Assembly (NCBI GenBank): GCA_001897515.1
Contig: MKTA01000015.1
Span: 124,001-188,000, forward strand
DNA length: 64,000 nucleotides
Source of the DNA: Bacteroidetes bacterium 41-46
GTDB taxonomy: Bacteria; Bacteroidota; Bacteroidia; Bacteroidales; UBA932
Direction of reading: 5' to 3'
Below, piece after piece: positions 55,941 to 64,000 of the stretch (positions are counted from its first letter, which is position 1; the number at the start of each line of letters is the position of its first letter). Below the pieces are notes generated by a model. That model was given only the letters and a program-made list of their open reading frames with translations. It searched no databases and was not told the origin of the DNA. The position numbers were made by a program, and so were the translations under genes.

Positions 55941-58900
55941 CCACTCAAGCCCCTGCTGGTCAAAATACTCCAGCAGAGAGTCGGTTAATGCTATAGAGTA
56001 TTTAATTGAGACGAACTCAACTGATATCTGACTCTCATAATCAAGCACCTTAACCACAATTCTGGTAGAACCTTTATTGTCTTTCAGTTTAGCAAGGAGC
56101 TCTTTTCTGAAGTTTCTGTCAACCATTGTAACGGGAAGGGTAAGTGATATACTCTTTATAAAATCCTCCCGTGTATTTGCAAGCAGTCTCATGCTTCTGA
56201 CTTTAAGCTCACAGTCCACCTGTTTAGCAGGGTCGTCGCCATTCTGCTGGAATCCATACTTTTGAAGAACAGCCACCTTAATCAGTAACGGAGTACCCGG
56301 ATGGGTGTATTTCATAAAGTTTTCGTAGTCCTTTCCAAAAAGTGCAAACTGAATAGAGCCGTTGAAATCCTCAACGGAGAAATTTACAAATGGCCTTCCT
56401 GTCTTTGTCATTGAGGATTTTGAGTTGGTAACCATCCCTGCAATAACCATCTCTTTTCCTCTCAGGTTTGGATTCTGCATCGCCTGGGCTGCATACTCAG
56501 CTGCCTCAGCGATAGTGTTAGTGGTAAATCTGCTAACCTCAAACCTGAACTGGTCAAGAGGGTGAGCTGAGAGAAACATGCCCACAAGCTCCTTCTCTCT
56601 CTTGAGTATCTCCATCTTATCCACATCCATCGCCACAGGAATATCGGGCCTGACAGGCTTTATGCTCTCATGGGTTCCAAACAGAGAGTTGCCCAGAGCA
56701 ATAGTGTCATTCTGAAACCTTTGTCCATATTTATAGAGTATCTCAAGAAAGGGTTCATCTTTCGCTCCCGGAGCAAGATACTGCTCTCTTTTTATTGGCT
56801 CAAAACAGTCAAATGCACCTGCATAAACCAGCGACTCAATTGTCTTTTTACCTACAACTGAGAGATTTACCCTCTCTACAAAATCAAAAATAGATTCAAA
56901 CTGACCACCGCTCTCCCTGGTAGCAACAATAGTCTCCACAGCTCCAAGTCCCACCCCTTTTATACCGGCCATACCAAATCTGATGTTTCCCTTTTTATTG
57001 ACCGTAAACTTATAGTCACTCTCATTCACATCAGGACCCAGAACAGAGATACCCATTCGTTTGCACTCATCCATATATTTGGTAATCTCATCCATGTTGT
57101 CCAGGTTCCTGCTTAGGGTTGCCGCCATAAACTCAGCAGGATAGTGGGCCTTAAGCCATGCAGTCTGATACCCTATCCATGCGTAGCATGTGGAGTGAGA
57201 TTTATTAAAGGCATACTGGGCAAAGGCCTCCCAGTCCTTCCATATCTTTTGAAGAATTTCAACTGTGTGACCGTTTCCGGTCCCTCCCTTAATAAATTTC
57301 TCCTTAAGGCTGTCCATCATAGCCTTTATCTTCTTTCCCATAGCCTTTCTCAGACCATCGGCCTCACCCTTTGTGAAACCTGCCAGCTTCTGCGAAAGAA
57401 GCATCACCTGCTCCTGATAAACAGTAATACCGTAAGTGTCCTCTAAAATACCCTCCATCTCCTTAAGATCGTACTCTATCTGTCTCAGCCCCTTTTTTCT
57501 GTCAACAAAATCCGGGATATAATCCATTGGGCCAGGCCTGTATAGGGCATTCATGGCAATGAGATCCTCAAACCTTGTAGGCTTCAGCTCTCTAAGCCAT
57601 TTTCTCATTCCGTCACTCTCAAACTGAAAAGTTGCAACACTCTCTCCCCTGCTGAAAAGCTCGAATGTCTCTCTGTCATCTATGGGAATTGCGTCAATAT
57701 CAATTTCAACCCCTTTTGACTTTCTTATATTCTCTACAGCCTCTTTCATAATAGAGAGAGTCTTCAGACCCAGAAAGTCCATCTTAAGCATCCCCACTTT
57801 CTCTATTTGAGAGCCCTCATACTGAGAGACCCATATATCCTCGCCGGTATCCTTATCTTTTGCAATTCCTATGGGTATATACTCTCTCAGATCGTCCCTG
57901 CCGATAATTATTGCGCATGCGTGAACACCGGTATTCCTTACATTACCCTCAAGCTTAGAGGCAAACTCCATTGTATCCCGAACAAGTGGATCTGGCGATT
58001 CAAAAGCCTCTTTAATCTCTGGTACAAATTTTCTGCAGTTCTCCAAATTTACGTCAGGTGCCTTTCCGCTGCTATCTGCAGGAAATTTGTTGGGTACCAG
58101 CTTGGCAAGTCTGTCTGACTCCGGAAGTGGAAGATTTTGAATTCTTGCAATGTCTCTGATGGCACTCTTTGCGGCCATTGTTCCAAAGGTAATCACGTGA
58201 GAGACATGCTCTTTACCATATTTATCTTCAACATACTTAAGAACCTTTGAGCGGCCATCGTCATCAAAATCAATATCAATATCCGGCATGGATATTCTGT
58301 CTGGATTCAGGAAACGCTCAAAAAGGAGATCATATTTAAGAGGATCAATATCAGTAATTTTCAAACAATAGGCCACCACAGAGCCTGCTGCAGAGCCACG
58401 TCCGGGGCCTACCCATACCCCCATACCTCTCGCTGCTGCAATAAAATCCTGAACAATAAGGAAGTAATCCGGAAAACCCATTTTCTTTATTGTTGCAAGC
58501 TCAAAATCTATGCGTTCTGTATGCTCCTCTTTAAGCTCACCATATCTGGCCTTTGCCCCCTCATATGTCAAATGCCTCAAATAGTCGTCAGAATTATCAA
58601 AGGCATCCGGGATGGGGAAGTGAGGCATAATTGGGTCTGAATCAATTTTATAAACCTCAACCTTGTTGGCAATCTCAACAGTGCTTTCTATAGCTTGAGG
58701 GATATCTTTAAAGATTATCTCCATTTCTGACTGAGTCTTTAGATACTCCTGCTTTGTGTAGCGAAGACGGTCAGGATCTGAATAGTCTGAATTTGTTGTC
58801 AGACAAATAAGCCTGTCATGCGCCTCTCTGTCCTCCATAGCAACAAAGTGGACATCATTTGTCGCCACAACCTTTACGCTGAACTTATCTGCCAGCTGCA

Positions 58901-59498
58901 AAAGAACCCTGTTTACCCTCTCCTGAAGCTCAAATGTTGATCTGTCGGCACCCTCTACATCTGTCTGGTGCCGCTGAAGCTCCAGATAGTAATCATCTCC
59001 AAACAGCTCTTTATACCACTTAACTGTGCTTTCAGCCTCAGCAATGTTTCCTGCCATAATTGCCCTGGACACCTCTCCTGCCAGACATGCAGAGGTACAG
59101 ATCAGGTTTTGATGATATCTCTCAATTAACTCTCTGTCAATTCTGGGTTTATAATAGTTTCCCTCAATAAATGCGTATGATGAGAGCTTAATTAAATTCT
59201 TGTACCCCTCCAGGTTTTTTGCCAGCAGTACCAAATGGTAGCTACTCTGATCCTCCCTTCCCCTTTTGTCAAACCTGCTCCCTTTTGCTACATAAAACTC
59301 ACTTCCGACGATAGGTTTAACCGCAGGAGTCTTCTCTGCTACCTCAAGAAACTCCTTAACTCCATACATGTTTCCATGGTCTGTGATTGCAAGTGCTATC
59401 TGGTTATCTTTAGCAGCTCTTGCAAATAGTTTTTTTATAGATGCGGCGCCATCCAGGATTGAGTACTGGGTGTGAACATGGAGGTGGACAAAGGGCAT
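55914..59498 (-). CDS. dnaE: DNA polymerase III subunit alpha
   Basis: The 1194-residue protein has an N-terminal PHP domain (HLHVHTQYSILDGAASI, ITDHGNMYGVKEF). The polymerase core follows, with GRGSAAGSVVAYCL and the catalytic acidic motif MPDIDIDFDDDGR (about 405). YRPGPMDYIPDFVDRK, the helix-hairpin-helix KGVGLGAVETIV and an OB domain (about 1000-1090) complete it. It is the replicative polymerase. The 3' end overlaps the convergent ThiL-like gene by 27 bases. Confidence 0.98.
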   Translation of the reverse strand: MPFVHLHVHTQYSILDGAASIKKLFARAAKDNQIALAITDHGNMYGVKEFLEVAEKTPAVKPIVGSEFYVAKGSRFDKRGREDQSSYHLVLLAKNLEGYKNLIKLSSYAFIEGNYYKPRIDRELIERYHQNLICTSACLAGEVSRAIMAGNIAEAESTVKWYKELFGDDYYLELQRHQTDVEGADRSTFELQERVNRVLLQLADKFSVKVVATNDVHFVAMEDREAHDRLICLTTNSDYSDPDRLRYTKQEYLKTQSEMEIIFKDIPQAIESTVEIANKVEVYKIDSDPIMPHFPIPDAFDNSDDYLRHLTYEGAKARYGELKEEHTERIDFELATIKKMGFPDYFLIVQDFIAAARGMGVWVGPGRGSAAGSVVAYCLKITDIDPLKYDLLFERFLNPDRISMPDIDIDFDDDGRSKVLKYVEDKYGKEHVSHVITFGTMAAKSAIRDIARIQNLPLPESDRLAKLVPNKFPADSSGKAPDVNLENCRKFVPEIKEAFESPDPLVRDTMEFASKLEGNVRNTGVHACAIIIGRDDLREYIPIGIAKDKDTGEDIWVSQYEGSQIEKVGMLKMDFLGLKTLSIMKEAVENIRKSKGVEIDIDAIPIDDRETFELFSRGESVATFQFESDGMRKWLRELKPTRFEDLIAMNALYRPGPMDYIPDFVDRKKGLRQIEYDLKEMEGILEDTYGITVYQEQVMLLSQKLAGFTKGEADGLRKAMGKKIKAMMDSLKEKFIKGGTGNGHTVEILQKIWKDWEAFAQYAFNKSHSTCYAWIGYQTAWLKAHYPAEFMAATLSRNLDNMDEITKYMDECKRMGISVLGPDVNESDYKFTVNKKGNIRFGMAGIKGVGLGAVETIVATRESGGQFESIFDFVERVNLSVVGKKTIESLVYAGAFDCFEPIKREQYLAPGAKDEPFLEILYKYGQRFQNDTIALGNSLFGTHESIKPVRPDIPVAMDVDKMEILKREKELVGMFLSAHPLDQFRFEVSRFTTNTIAEAAEYAAQAMQNPNLRGKEMVIAGMVTNSKSSMTKTGRPFVNFSVEDFNGSIQFALFGKDYENFMKYTHPGTPLLIKVAVLQKYGFQQNGDDPAKQVDCELKVRSMRLLANTREDFIKSISLTLPVTMVDRNFRKELLAKLKDNKGSTRIVVKVLDYESQISVEFVSIKYSIALTDSLLEYFDQQGLEWSIAPTLSF

Positions 59499-59548
59499 TT
59501 TTAGAAATTTACAGGGTTAAAAATTGGAGCTATAAAGATAGAAAATTA

Positions 59549-59571
59549 AGGCCGACGATCTCCGCCGGCCT
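59549..59571 (-). terminator. Likely terminator of gpmI
   Basis: On the minus strand, AGGCCGGCG pairs with CGTCGGCCT (one G-U pair) around GAGAT, followed by a T-rich stretch (TTAATTTTC). The stem is perfect only as minus-strand RNA, which fits a gpmI terminator. It lies about 34 bases after the stop and before dnaE on the same strand. Confidence 0.65.
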
Positions 59572-59604
59572 GTAAAATATTGAGCTATTGGTTATCAATT
59601 TTCT

Positions 59605-61122
59605 CTATACAAGAGCTCTGCCGGTCATCTCGGCAGGTGCCTCAATTCCCATAATTTTTAGAATTGTTGGTGCGATATCGGCAAGAATTCCATCCTGAAC
59701 GCTTTTAATGTCTTTATCGACAACTATAAAAGGAACAGGATTAAGCGAGTGGGCAGTATTTGGCGAACCATCCGGATTAACTGCATTATCGGCATTTCCG
59801 TGGTCAGCCGTAACAATAACCGTGTAGCCACTCTCCCTGGCAGCCTCAACAACCTCTCCGGCACATTTATCAACCGTCTCAACAGCCTTTCTGATTGCCT
59901 CGTAAACTCCGGTGTGGCCAACCATATCACCGTTTGCAAAGTTTAGAATTATAAGATCATGAGTCCCTTTCTTTAGTTCAGCAATGAGAGTATCCTTTAT
60001 CTCAAAGGCACTCATTTCAGGTTTCAGGTCATATGTAGCAACCTTTGGAGAGTTGATAAGAATCCTGCTCTCATTTTCAAAAGTCGCCTCCCTGCCACCA
60101 GAGAAAAAGAAGGTAACGTGGGCATACTTTTCTGTCTCTGCAATTCTCAACTGACTCTTTCCGGCTCTTGAAACAACCTCTCCAAGAGTTTTTTGTACAT
60201 TCTCTTTATCATAGAGTATATGCAATCCTCTGAATTTATCGTCATACGGTGTTAGTGTACAGTAGTATAATGACAATTTACTCATCTCCATTTCCGGCAT
60301 ATCAGCCTGTGTAAGAACCTGAGTAATCTCTCTTGCTCTGTCGTTTCTGAAGTTGAAGAAGATAACAGCATCTCCCTCTTTAATTGTGCCTATAGGGTTG
60401 CCGGAAGCATCCACAGCTACCATAGGATTAATAAACTCATCTGTGATATCTTTATCATAGCACCTCTGCATAGCTGACGAACCTGAAATAAAATTCTCTC
60501 CTTTCCCATGGACAAGCAGATCATAAGCAAGTTTTACCCTCTCCCACCTTTTGTCCCTGTCCATTGCATAATATCTTCCAATTATTGAGGCAAGCTTTCC
60601 GGCACTTCTATCAAGGTGCGCCTCAAGCTGCTCAATATAGCCCTTTCCGCTTTTCGGGTCAGTGTCTCTTCCATCCATGAATGCATGGATATAAACCCTC
60701 TCAATCCCCTGCTCTTTTGCCAGATTTAGAAATGCAAAAAGATGCTCCATTGAACTGTGAACACCTCCGTCGCTCATCAGCCCCATAAAGTGCAGGGACT
60801 TCCCGGAGTTTTTGACATACTCATAGACAGCCTTAATCTCATTGTTTTCAAAAAGCCTCTTCTCTCTGCAAGCCTTGTTGATCTTTACCAGGTCCTGGTA
60901 AACAACCCTGCCTGCTCCAATATTCAGGTGACCCACCTCTGAGTTGCCCATCTGCCCCTCCGGAAGACCAACATCCTCACCGCTGGCTGATAGCAAAGAG
61001 GTTGGATACTCTGCCCTGAGTTTATCGATATTTGGTTCCCCCTGTGTATATATAACATTTGTCTTGTCGTGCTTTCCTTCACCCCAGCCGTCAAGAATCA
61101 TCAAAAGTACCTTCTTATCCAT
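59605..61122 (-). CDS. gpmI: 2,3-bisphosphoglycerate-independent phosphoglycerate mutase
   Basis: The frame is open to 61230, but the ATG at 61122 gives the family start [15 protein letters not shown] and 505 residues. Motifs are [16 protein letters not shown] with the catalytic Ser (about 64), [10 protein letters not shown], and [12 protein letters not shown] with metal ligands. It interconverts 3- and 2-phosphoglycerate in glycolysis using manganese. The promoter box at 61147-61154 supports this start. Confidence 0.97.
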   Translation of the reverse strand: MDKKVLLMILDGWGEGKHDKTNVIYTQGEPNIDKLRAEYPTSLLSASGEDVGLPEGQMGNSEVGHLNIGAGRVVYQDLVKINKACREKRLFENNEIKAVYEYVKNSGKSLHFMGLMSDGGVHSSMEHLFAFLNLAKEQGIERVYIHAFMDGRDTDPKSGKGYIEQLEAHLDRSAGKLASIIGRYYAMDRDKRWERVKLAYDLLVHGKGENFISGSSAMQRCYDKDITDEFINPMVAVDASGNPIGTIKEGDAVIFFNFRNDRAREITQVLTQADMPEMEMSKLSLYYCTLTPYDDKFRGLHILYDKENVQKTLGEVVSRAGKSQLRIAETEKYAHVTFFFSGGREATFENESRILINSPKVATYDLKPEMSAFEIKDTLIAELKKGTHDLIILNFANGDMVGHTGVYEAIRKAVETVDKCAGEVVEAARESGYTVIVTADHGNADNAVNPDGSPNTAHSLNPVPFIVVDKDIKSVQDGILADIAPTILKIMGIEAPAEMTGRALV

Positions 61123-61131
61123 TTTATTGTT

Positions 61132-61154
61132 TAATTTTGTTGGCTGCAAAATTA
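61132..61154. promoter_or_regulatory. Face-to-face -7 boxes of rnr (plus) and gpmI (minus) forming a palindrome
   Basis: TAATTTTG at 61132-61139 faces CAAAATTA at 61147-61154, a perfect 8-base inverted repeat with a 7-base spacer TTGGCTG. Read on each strand, both arms are TAnnTTTG boxes. Implied starts are near 61144 (plus) and 61142 (minus), leaving leaders of about 17 and 20 bases. Confidence 0.5.
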
Positions 61155-61160
61155 CAAAAT

Positions 61161-63179
61161 ATGCATAAAAAGAAAAATTCGTCACGCAAGCCTCGCGGAG
61201 GGCAGAGTCGTGGAAGACGGGAGGAGACAACCGGAAGAGTGAGCATGACCAGAGAGGGGTATGCCTTTATAATAAGTGAGGGCGTGGAGGATGATGTCTT
61301 TATTCCTGCTTCAAGGATGCGTGGGGCACTTCACGGAGACACTGTAAGAATTTCAATAATTACGAAAAAAAGCGGCTCAAGAAGAAAAGAGGGGGAGGTT
61401 ATTGAGATAATTGAGAGGACAAAAAGACCATTTACGGGAATTCTGCAAATTGTAGGCGATGAGGCTTGGGTAATTTGCGAAAACAGGTTTATGCCCCACG
61501 ATATTAAAGTTCCAAAGGGGGGATACTCAGCCGATATGCACGGTAAGAAAGTGGCTGTTATTGTTGATGAATGGCCAAGGAGCTCTGATGAACCGATAGG
61601 GCATATATCAGATGTTCTTGGAGTACCTGGAGAGAATAATACAGAGATGCACGCTATACTAACAGAGTTTGGTCTGCCATATAAATTTGACCCCTCTGTT
61701 GACAAAGAGGCTGACAAAATCAGCGAAACAATAGATCAAAAGGAGATTAAGGCCAGAAGAGATTTCAGAGGTGTTACTACATTTACGATAGACCCTGCTG
61801 ATGCAAAGGATTTTGATGATGCTCTCTCATTAAAACAGCTTCCAAACGGGAACTGGGAAGTGGGCGTCCATATAGCAGATGTTACTCACTATGTAAGGCC
61901 CGGAACACTGGTTGACAAGGAGGCACAGGAGAGGGCAACATCTGTCTATCTTGTTGACAGAACTGTGCCTATGCTTCCTGAAAAACTATCAAACAAACTC
62001 TGCTCACTAAGACCTAACGAGGAGAAACTCTGCTTCTCCGCCGTTTTTGAAATTACAGAAAAAGGCAAGGTGGCAGGACGCTGGTTTGGGCGTACAATAA
62101 TTGAGTCGGACTACCGATTCAGCTATGAAGAGGCTCAGCAGATTATTGAAAACAAAGAGGGACCGCTTAAAGAGGAGATGCTTAAACTCCACTCTCTCGC
62201 ATATCTTTTAAGAGAGGAGAGGTTCAGATCCGGCGCAATCAGCTTTGAGAGGCCTGAGATGAAGGTTGAGGTTGACGAAAACGGTAAGCCTGTAAGGGTT
62301 TACCAAAAGATATCAATGGACTCAAACTGGCTTATTGAGGAGTTCATGCTGCTGGCGAATAGGGAGGTGGCCTACTTCATAGGAGCTAAGGGCAAGCAGG
62401 CAAAAACATTTGTATATAGAATACATGAAGAGCCTAATATGGAGAAGATAACGCTTTTCCGCACATTTGTGAAACATTTTGGTTACGAGATGAAACCAAC
62501 CAAAAATGCCAGAGAGCTCTCCTCCGAACTTAATAAACTTCTGGGGCTGGTTAAAGACAGACCAGAAGAGAGCGCGATAGAGATAATGGCTCTGCGCTCT
62601 ATGGCAAGGGCAAAATACTCTACTGACAATGCCGGGCATTACGGACTTGCTTTTGACTACTACACTCACTTCACCTCTCCCATAAGACGCTATCCGGACA
62701 TGATGGTTCACAGACTTCTGGCTCTATATCTTGATAAAGGGAAATCTCAGGACAAATCTTACTTTGAAGAGCGTTGCAAATACTCCAGTGAAAGAGAGCA
62801 GCTTGCAACGGATGCAGAGAGGGCCAGCATTAAATACAAGATGGTTGAATTTATGCAGGATAAGGTTGGGCTTACATTTGAAGGCAACATTTCAGGCATA
62901 ACAGAGTGGGGAATGTTTGTAGAGATAAAGGAGACTAAAGTAGAGGGCCTTGTTGCCCTTAGAGATATAAAGGAGGACTACCTTCAGTTTAATGAAGAGT
63001 CTCTCTCTCTTTATGCGAAGAGATCCGGAAAAACATTTATTCTTGGAGACTCGGTAAAAATAAAGGTTGAGAAGGCAAACCTAGAGCAGAAACAACTGGA
63101 CTTTTCTCTTGTATGGGAGGAGGCTGCAGAGGTGGCTAAACCTAAAAAGAGAGCTTCAAAAAAGGCTACTCAACAGTAA
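61161..63179 (+). CDS. rnr: Ribonuclease R (VacB/RNB family)
   Basis: The frame is open from inside gpmI, but the ATG at 61161 gives 672 residues with a basic N-terminus. The order is cold-shock-like domains (about 35-190), the RNB catalytic domain with [14 protein letters not shown] (about 212) and [18 protein letters not shown], then a C-terminal S1 domain ([20 protein letters not shown]) and a lysine-rich tail. It degrades structured RNA in the 3'-to-5' direction. The last 14 bases overlap the convergent glmS. Confidence 0.95.
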   Translation: MHKKKNSSRKPRGGQSRGRREETTGRVSMTREGYAFIISEGVEDDVFIPASRMRGALHGDTVRISIITKKSGSRRKEGEVIEIIERTKRPFTGILQIVGDEAWVICENRFMPHDIKVPKGGYSADMHGKKVAVIVDEWPRSSDEPIGHISDVLGVPGENNTEMHAILTEFGLPYKFDPSVDKEADKISETIDQKEIKARRDFRGVTTFTIDPADAKDFDDALSLKQLPNGNWEVGVHIADVTHYVRPGTLVDKEAQERATSVYLVDRTVPMLPEKLSNKLCSLRPNEEKLCFSAVFEITEKGKVAGRWFGRTIIESDYRFSYEEAQQIIENKEGPLKEEMLKLHSLAYLLREERFRSGAISFERPEMKVEVDENGKPVRVYQKISMDSNWLIEEFMLLANREVAYFIGAKGKQAKTFVYRIHEEPNMEKITLFRTFVKHFGYEMKPTKNARELSSELNKLLGLVKDRPEESAIEIMALRSMARAKYSTDNAGHYGLAFDYYTHFTSPIRRYPDMMVHRLLALYLDKGKSQDKSYFEERCKYSSEREQLATDAERASIKYKMVEFMQDKVGLTFEGNISGITEWGMFVEIKETKVEGLVALRDIKEDYLQFNEESLSLYAKRSGKTFILGDSVKIKVEKANLEQKQLDFSLVWEEAAEVAKPKKRASKKATQQ

Positions 63180-64000
63180 CAGATTTGGCAAGATTTCTTG
63201 GCTGGTCAACATCTCTTCCCTTTGTAACAGCAATATGGTATGCCAGTAACTGTAACGGGATTACAGACAGCAAAGGGTCAAGAGCTTCGTGAGTTTCAGG
63301 AATCTCAATGCAGTAATCTGCAATTTTACTGACAACAGCATCGCCCTCAGTAACAACAGCTATTATTCTGCCATTCCTTGCCTTAATCTCCTGAATATTG
63401 CTCACAACCTTATCGTACAGGTTATTTCTTGTTGCGATAACAACCACAGGCATGTCAGAATCAATAAGTGCGATTGGTCCGTGCTTCATTTCGGCTGCCG
63501 GGTATCCCTCCGCATGGATATAAGAGATCTCCTTTAGCTTTAATGCACCCTCCAGGGCTGCCGGATAGCTGAAGCCACGTCCGAGATAGATGAAATTCTT
63601 TGCATAGGTGAAGATTCTGGAAAATCTCTTTATACTGTCACTCTTCTCCAGTATTTTTTCAATTTTTTCCGGGATAAGGCTTAACTCCTTCACAAAACTT
63701 TCAAGAGTTTCCTGTGTAATTGTTCCCTTTACCTTAGCTATGTTAAGCGCAAGTAGAGCAAGAGCTGTCACCTGGCCGGTAAATGCTTTGGTAGAGGCTA
63801 CGCCTATCTCGGGGCCAACATGAATATATGAACCGGAATGGGTATTTCTTGGAATGGACGAACCAACAGCATTGCAAATCCCATATATAAAAGCTCCCTG
63901 AGCCTTTGAAATCTCTACTGCAGCTAATGTATCAGCAGTCTCTCCGGACTGGGAGATAGCTATAACTATATCATCCTGATAAATTACAGGATTTCTGTAT
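63166..64000 (-). CDS. glmS: Glutamine-fructose-6-phosphate aminotransferase, C-terminal part, cut by window edge
   Basis: The minus-strand frame is open from the window edge to the stop at 63166. It covers the two SIS isomerase domains: AISQSGETADTLAAVE, VASTKAFTGQVTALALLALN (shown as STKAFTGQVTALA), RGFSYPAALEGALKLKEISY (as YPAALEGALKLKEIS), HAEGYPAAEMKHGPIALID (as EGYPAAEMKHGPIALI), and the end [15 protein letters not shown]. It makes glucosamine-6-phosphate for cell-wall and lipopolysaccharide synthesis. The glutaminase domain lies outside the window. Confidence 0.97.
   Translation of the reverse strand, partial: YRNPVIYQDDIVIAISQSGETADTLAAVEISKAQGAFIYGICNAVGSSIPRNTHSGSYIHVGPEIGVASTKAFTGQVTALALLALNIAKVKGTITQETLESFVKELSLIPEKIEKILEKSDSIKRFSRIFTYAKNFIYLGRGFSYPAALEGALKLKEISYIHAEGYPAAEMKHGPIALIDSDMPVVVIATRNNLYDKVVSNIQEIKARNGRIIAVVTEGDAVVSKIADYCIEIPETHEALDPLLSVIPLQLLAYHIAVTKGRDVDQPRNLAKSVTVE

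Noticed and set aside
61123-61230. N-terminal extension of gpmI into rnr, and of rnr into gpmI (61059-61160)
   Set aside because: Both extensions are low-complexity antisense translation without family similarity; the ATGs at 61122 and 61161 give the expected starts.

Overview
The window reads as chromosomal core DNA of a Bacteroidota bacterium, most likely order Bacteroidales. The evidence is the protein families (GT117/DUF2723, DUF4271 next to HemD, a GldE-like protein next to a phosphopantetheinyl transferase, DUF4954, C69 dipeptidase, S37 peptidase, PlsC-OlsB fusion acyltransferase, B12-dependent NrdJ), the moderate-to-low GC, the A-rich start regions without clear Shine-Dalgarno sequences, and repeated TAnnTTTG (-7) promoter boxes. 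I cannot fix genus or species. There is no rRNA, CRISPR array, insertion sequence, phage or plasmid gene, and no gap over 300 bases without a gene.

Layout. 1-6989: partial S9 peptidase behind glutaminase, a DUF4954 protein, a small membrane protein, a secreted C69 dipeptidase and a small secreted protein. 6982-13824 (minus): ctpA-like S41 protease, comF, diadenylate cyclase, mutS2, a lipoprotein and a PHP phosphatase, tightly packed as one probable operon. 13895-17779 (plus): rdgB, recO, then an unusual pair of adenylate-forming enzymes (GH3-like and LuxE-like). 17786-20845: GT117 membrane protein. 20934-23349 (plus): yciH, DUF4271, hemD, rnpA, yidD. 23331-25142: bifunctional acyltransferase. 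25176-26996: uvrC. 26962-30554 (minus): a putative metallopeptidase/beta-propeller/beta-barrel protein followed by a PnuC-like transporter. 30656-34300 (plus): Na/phosphate symporter, phosphodiester glycosidase, GT4. 34280-36390 (minus): tadA, a DedA/YqaA-like protein, tRNA-Gln and a GT2. 36535-39043 (plus): groES, groEL, bcp. 39057-42925 (minus): S37 peptidase, DUF2156, GldE-like, 4'-PPTase. 42991-47035 (plus): tyrS, rbfA, a LolC/E-type permease, periplasmic asparaginase. 47032-54861 (minus): sufB, a second PnuC-like gene, sufC, sufD, DUF2147, nrdJ, ispE. 54915-55940 (plus): a ThiL-like protein without the usual catalytic aspartates. 55914-61122 (minus): dnaE and gpmI. 61161-63179 (plus): RNase R. 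63166-64000 (minus): partial glmS.

No obviously new defence or mobile system is present. The points most worth a second look are the GH3/LuxE pair, the ThiL-like pseudo-kinase candidate, the HEGRH propeller-barrel protein, a PnuC gene inside the suf cluster, a sigma-54-type promoter before groESL, a 5'-terminal hairpin at nrdJ, promoter boxes placed so close to start codons that short-leader or leaderless mRNAs are implied, a face-to-face palindromic promoter pair between gpmI and rnr, and seven convergent gene pairs whose coding ends overlap.
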